Shown here: positions 61,208 to 64,000 of the stretch, piece by piece
Layout of the letters: the number at the start of each line of letters is the position of its first letter
Numbering within the stretch: the stretch's first letter is position 1
Origin: Chromatiales bacterium (ex Bugula neritina AB1)
Lineage (GTDB): Bacteria; Pseudomonadota; Gammaproteobacteria; Granulosicoccales; Granulosicoccaceae
DNA: 64,000 nucleotides
Assembly: GCA_001730015.1 (NCBI GenBank)
Contig: MDLA01000079.1
Coordinates: 1-64,000 of the forward strand
Reading direction: 5' to 3'
Made by a program: the position numbers and the translations under genes
The notes under the pieces: model-generated
Told to the model about the DNA's origin: nothing
What the model saw: the letters and a program-made list of their open reading frames with translations, nothing else
Database searches by the model: none

Positions 61208-62451
61208 GTGAAATTGAAGTTCATATCTCACTTGATGGGCGAAACCTAAGAGTCGGTAACTTGTTCCGGCAGTCGGCGAGAAGAAGAGAGACGGTCAGTT
61301 TTGCCTATCATGAAGATTGGTTGGAAAACGTTCTACGATTTTCTCTTGAACCGGCCCTTCAAGTCGGCAAAGGATTATTTCACCCCAATAGTGAACGGGC
61401 GATTTTTGGCTCTATAGGAGACTCTGCTCCTGATACCTGGGGACGAAGATTGATGCAACGAGCTGAACGGCGCAACGCATCAGGTGAGTCACGTCAACCA
61501 CGGACGTTGCTCGAAGCCGATTACCTTTTGGGCGTCACTGATGTATCACGGCTCGGAGCACTTAGATTTAAGCGAGTTGATCAAGACGAATTTCAGAAAC
61601 CGATAGACGATGGTGTACCTGGGTTCATTCATCTGCAGCGGTTGTTGGAAAGCGCCGAACGAATCGAAACTAATAGCGAAACAGACGAAGACCTTGATCT
61701 GATATTTGCACCAGGTTCGTCGCTCGGTGGAGCAAGGCCTAAAGCTTCGGTTATAGATTCGCAGGGCAATTTGGCCATCGCTAAATTTCCAAAGGACACC
61801 GATGGCTACCCTATTGAAACATGGGAGCACATCGCACTGATACTTGCAGAACGTGCAGGCATAACAGTCGCCAAACACGAGTTGCAAAAGATTAACGAAA
61901 AGCCGGTGCTATTATCGTGGCGCTTTGATCGCAATAATGATATTCGGATCCCGTTTTTGTCTGCAATGTCGTTATTGCAGGCGAAAGACGGTGAACGAGC
62001 CAGCTATATTGAAATAGTTGATGAACTCTCACAACACGGCGCAAACACGAAAGCGGATTCGGTTGAATTATTTCGACGCATGGTTTTTAACATCCTGGTG
62101 TCGAATGTTGACGATCATTTGCGCAATCATGGTTTTCTTTGGACTGGCAAAAATGGTTGGGTGCTGTCACCAGCATACGACTTAAATCCCACGCCTACCG
62201 ATATCAAACAACGCATACTGAGTACTAATATAAGTCTGGATGAGGGCACATGTTCAATTGACCTTGCGTTATCTCAAGCGACGCTATTTGGATTGAGTTT
62301 GGTTGAGGCGCACAGCGTCACCAGTGAAGTTGGTGCAGCTGTTGGGTCATGGCGTGATATTGCTAGAAGTGTTGGTTTAAGTAAGTCAGAGCAGGAGCGA
62401 ATGTCGAGTGCTTTTGAACATGGTGATTTGGTACTTGCGAAAAAGTTGTGA
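61204..62451 (+). CDS. hipA: HipA-like serine/threonine kinase toxin
   Basis: A 415-residue kinase of the HipA family. The N-terminal couple domain covers residues 5-100. The kinase core shows GSSLGGARPKAS, AKFPKDTD with the ATP-binding Lys, the catalytic SNVDDHLRNHGFL and LSPAYDLNPT in place of DFG. HipA of E. coli phosphorylates glutamyl-tRNA synthetase. All motifs look intact, so it should be active; its target may differ. Confidence 0.9.
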   Translation: MSEIEVHISLDGRNLRVGNLFRQSARRRETVSFAYHEDWLENVLRFSLEPALQVGKGLFHPNSERAIFGSIGDSAPDTWGRRLMQRAERRNASGESRQPRTLLEADYLLGVTDVSRLGALRFKRVDQDEFQKPIDDGVPGFIHLQRLLESAERIETNSETDEDLDLIFAPGSSLGGARPKASVIDSQGNLAIAKFPKDTDGYPIETWEHIALILAERAGITVAKHELQKINEKPVLLSWRFDRNNDIRIPFLSAMSLLQAKDGERASYIEIVDELSQHGANTKADSVELFRRMVFNILVSNVDDHLRNHGFLWTGKNGWVLSPAYDLNPTPTDIKQRILSTNISLDEGTCSIDLALSQATLFGLSLVEAHSVTSEVGAAVGSWRDIARSVGLSKSEQERMSSAFEHGDLVLAKKL

Positions 62452-62711
62452 GGTATAAGTCATCCGTAGAGATTACCCTGGATTTGCCCGATACCAATAG
62501 TCGCGTGCAGGCGGTGATAGACGGGCAGGGCATTGCGCTTTGGGATGGCTTGGTGCAGACGGAAATTGATGAAGGGCTGCCGTGTTTTGTGTTGGAGCAG
62601 GGTTTGCCAAACAGTGGGTTTTATCTGGTACCCGGTAAGGATAATCTTAGCCGGGCTGCGTTGCGATTTGAGGAATGGCTGTTTGTGGTAGCTGCTGAGG
62701 AATGTGAGTAA
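62448..62711 (+). pseudogene. C-terminal fragment of a LysR-type regulator
   Basis: From about codon 10 the frame gives LPDTNSRVQAVIDGQGIALWDGLVQTEIDEG and a tail to VPGKDNLSRAALRFEEW, which closely resembles the last 70 residues of the LysR regulator at 29221-30090 (IPDSNDRVQAVIDGQGIALWDA). The DNA-binding and most of the effector domain are absent. It is fused in sequence to the end of hipA by a GTG overlap, probably by chance. Confidence 0.75.
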
Positions 62712-62744
62712 AGGATCAGCTCGTCATTTTTAGAGAATAATGTA

Positions 62745-62773
62745 CAGATAATCGGATTTAATTCGATTATCTG
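62745..62773. promoter_or_regulatory. AbiEi-type operator palindrome
   Basis: CAGATAATCG (62745-62754) and CGATTATCTG (62764-62773) form a perfect 10-bp inverted repeat 24 bases upstream of the abiEi GTG. AbiEi antitoxins of characterised systems bind inverted repeats at their own promoter. Confidence 0.65.
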
Positions 62774-62797
62774 AACAAATATTGCTACGATCAATGC

Positions 62798-63412
62798 GTG
62801 ATAGAGCGATTCGAACAGCAAGTAATCTCACATTCTGCCCTTTTGACAGAGCTTAAGGGTTACGCTCGACCCAATGATAAAATCAGCGAGTTAGTACGAG
62901 TCGGCACGCTCACCAGATTGAAAAAGGGCCTCTACACATTATCCGACAACCCGCAGCTCTCAAAAGAATTGGTGGCCAATCATCTGCATGGGCCGAGCTA
63001 CGTATCTTGTCACTGGGCTTTAAGTTATTACGGCTTGCTGCCAGAGGCGATTTCAAGTGTGTCATCAATATGTATTGATCGCGCGCGTGAATACAGTAAC
63101 TCTTTGGGTAGATTTACTTACCACCGTGTTCCAGCCGCGTATTACAAGATTGGGTTAAACAGCCAGGGCAGTGGACAGACAGCCTTTGTGATTGCAACGC
63201 CGACAAAAGCCCTTTGTGATCTTTTAGTCACTACCCGACAGATTCGAATTCAATCGTTGAGTGCTATGAAGCAATATCTGTTTGACGACTTGCGATTGGA
63301 TGAAGCGGATGTAGGAGCTCTTGAGCTGCAGATTGTGAATGATTGTCGATCGGCTCAATACAAATCTCAAATGCTAAGTCTCTTATCTAAATCTATTGAG
63401 TCAGCGCCATGA
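62798..63412 (+). CDS. abiEi: Type IV antitoxin, AbiEi family
   Basis: A 204-residue protein. The N-terminal winged helix spans residues 1-55 (LVRVGTLTRLKKGLYTLSD), and the C-terminal antitoxin domain follows with YVSCHWALSYYGLLPEAISSVSSI, ATPTKALCDLL. GTG start at 62798. It overlaps the next gene by ATGA. AbiE systems act as abortive infection or plasmid-stability modules. Confidence 0.87.
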   Translation: MIERFEQQVISHSALLTELKGYARPNDKISELVRVGTLTRLKKGLYTLSDNPQLSKELVANHLHGPSYVSCHWALSYYGLLPEAISSVSSICIDRAREYSNSLGRFTYHRVPAAYYKIGLNSQGSGQTAFVIATPTKALCDLLVTTRQIRIQSLSAMKQYLFDDLRLDEADVGALELQIVNDCRSAQYKSQMLSLLSKSIESAP

Positions 63413-64000
63413 TTGAATCGATGCTTGTTAAGTACAATATAAATAACTCAGATGACTATCATCGTGCGATAAAAGAAATTATGCAAGAGATAGCGCTTGC
63501 TGGTCTCTACCGTAGCGGCTTTTTTGAAAAAGCTGCATTTTACGGGGGCACAGCATTGCGTATTTTCCATGGAGTAGATCGCTTCTCTGAGGGCTTGGAT
63601 TTTAGTCTGCTCACCGATAATAACGATTTTCTGCTTGACCCTTATTTCGCCGCAATAGTGAAAGAGTTTTCTGCATTAGGCATTGAGGTTCAAATTGAGA
63701 AAAAAAACAAAACTAAAAAGACGGCCATCCAGTCGGCTTTTTTGAAAAGCAATACGCACGTTCATGATCTAACTTTGAAAGGGGTACAGTCACGGAAATG
63801 GACTACATCGAAGCCTGTGAAAATTCGCTTTGAGGTTGACACTATGCCTCCCGGTAATTTTGAAACAGAGGAGCTACTGCTACTCCAACCATTTTCGTTT
63901 TACGTTAAGTGTTTTCGGCTCCCTGATTTGTTTGCGGGAAAGCTACATGAGTTGTTATATCGGGGTTGGAAAAACCGCGTAAAGGGCCGGGACTGGTACG
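63409..64000 (+). CDS. abiEii: AbiEii/AbiGii nucleotidyltransferase toxin (partial, runs off window)
   Basis: About 197 codons are inside the window. FYGGTALRIFHG is the nucleotidyltransferase glycine motif, DRFSEGLDFSLL the acidic motif, KIRFEVDTMPP follows, and LFAGKLHELLYRGWKNRVKGRDWY is the C-terminal AbiEii box. The first acidic residue of the usual SEDLDF is Gly here (SEGLDF). ATG overlaps the abiEi stop. The C-terminus lies beyond 64000. Confidence 0.87.
   Translation, partial: MIESMLVKYNINNSDDYHRAIKEIMQEIALAGLYRSGFFEKAAFYGGTALRIFHGVDRFSEGLDFSLLTDNNDFLLDPYFAAIVKEFSALGIEVQIEKKNKTKKTAIQSAFLKSNTHVHDLTLKGVQSRKWTTSKPVKIRFEVDTMPPGNFETEELLLLQPFSFYVKCFRLPDLFAGKLHELLYRGWKNRVKGRDWY

Overview
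The window reads as a stretch of a marine gammaproteobacterial chromosome. The first 12 kb holds ordinary housekeeping genes of that lineage: the AmgK/MurU cell-wall recycling pair, MazG, a YfaZ-type outer-membrane protein, Nudix hydrolases and a nucleoside hydrolase. From about 12.6 kb onward the content is accessory and points to breakdown of methylated marine osmolytes: three GcvT/DmdA-fold aminomethyltransferases, a cupin DMSP lyase, MocD/MocE-type and VanA-type oxygenase parts, a TRAP transporter, PhyH dioxygenases and CoA-ligase/dehydrogenase/hydratase genes. No rRNA, tRNA or CRISPR array was recognised. Assignment to a genus is not possible from the sequence alone.

Layout. 0-12.3 kb: HAD phosphatase, Gfo/Idh/MocA oxidoreductase, nucleoside hydrolase + Nudix, MFS efflux, secreted polysaccharide-lyase-like protein, nitroreductase, MutT-like Nudix, MurU-AmgK, YfaZ, MazG and a BASS-type transporter. 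Three copies of a palindromic miniature element of about 175-180 bp lie between these genes. 12.6-25.2 kb: AraC regulator, AidB-like acyl-CoA dehydrogenase, GcvT-like demethylase, ADP-forming acyl-CoA synthetase, and a molybdopterin reductase broken by an in-frame stop. A LysR-MocD-aldolase-MocE block appears to have been inserted between the last two, because fragments of the synthetase 3' end recur at 22.2 kb and 24.6-25.2 kb. 25.4-33.7 kb: SelA-like PLP enzyme, Y1 transposase, a second GcvT-like gene with a divergent LysR gene, then a SMEK-domain (defence-type) gene cut by a complete IS66 element.

33.9-39.8 kb: a peptide/metallophore-type ABC importer operon, a MerC-family membrane protein and a Zur-like Fur-family regulator. 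Two matching 17-bp palindromes resembling Zur boxes suggest a zinc-starvation regulon. 39.8-45.9 kb: a strongly structured non-coding element inside a gene remnant, a Tat-exported solute-binding protein, a LysR gene divergent from a DMSP lyase, a sterol-desaturase-family hydroxylase and an NAD(P)-binding protein.

45.9-55.6 kb: a TRAP transporter and a six-gene catabolic operon (PanB-like, VanA-like Rieske oxygenase, PhyH, DmdA-like, CitE-like, PhyH) arranged divergently around a MarR gene. Three perfect copies of GTTCCAATTGGAAC mark the likely operators. 56-59.5 kb: enoyl-CoA hydratase and AMP-forming CoA ligase with a decayed divergent LysR gene. 59.5-64 kb: a defence and debris island with a truncated OLD-type ATPase, truncated transposase, truncated PhyH, HipBA, a LysR tail fragment and an AbiEi/AbiEii pair running off the window, two of these with visible operator palindromes.

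How the genes may work together (inference): the GcvT/DmdA proteins would move methyl groups to tetrahydrofolate, the Rieske and MocD/E parts would remove other methyl groups oxidatively, the DMSP lyase would cleave DMSP directly, and the CoA enzymes would process the acyl remnants. Several modules carry inactivating lesions, so the region is under active gain and loss.
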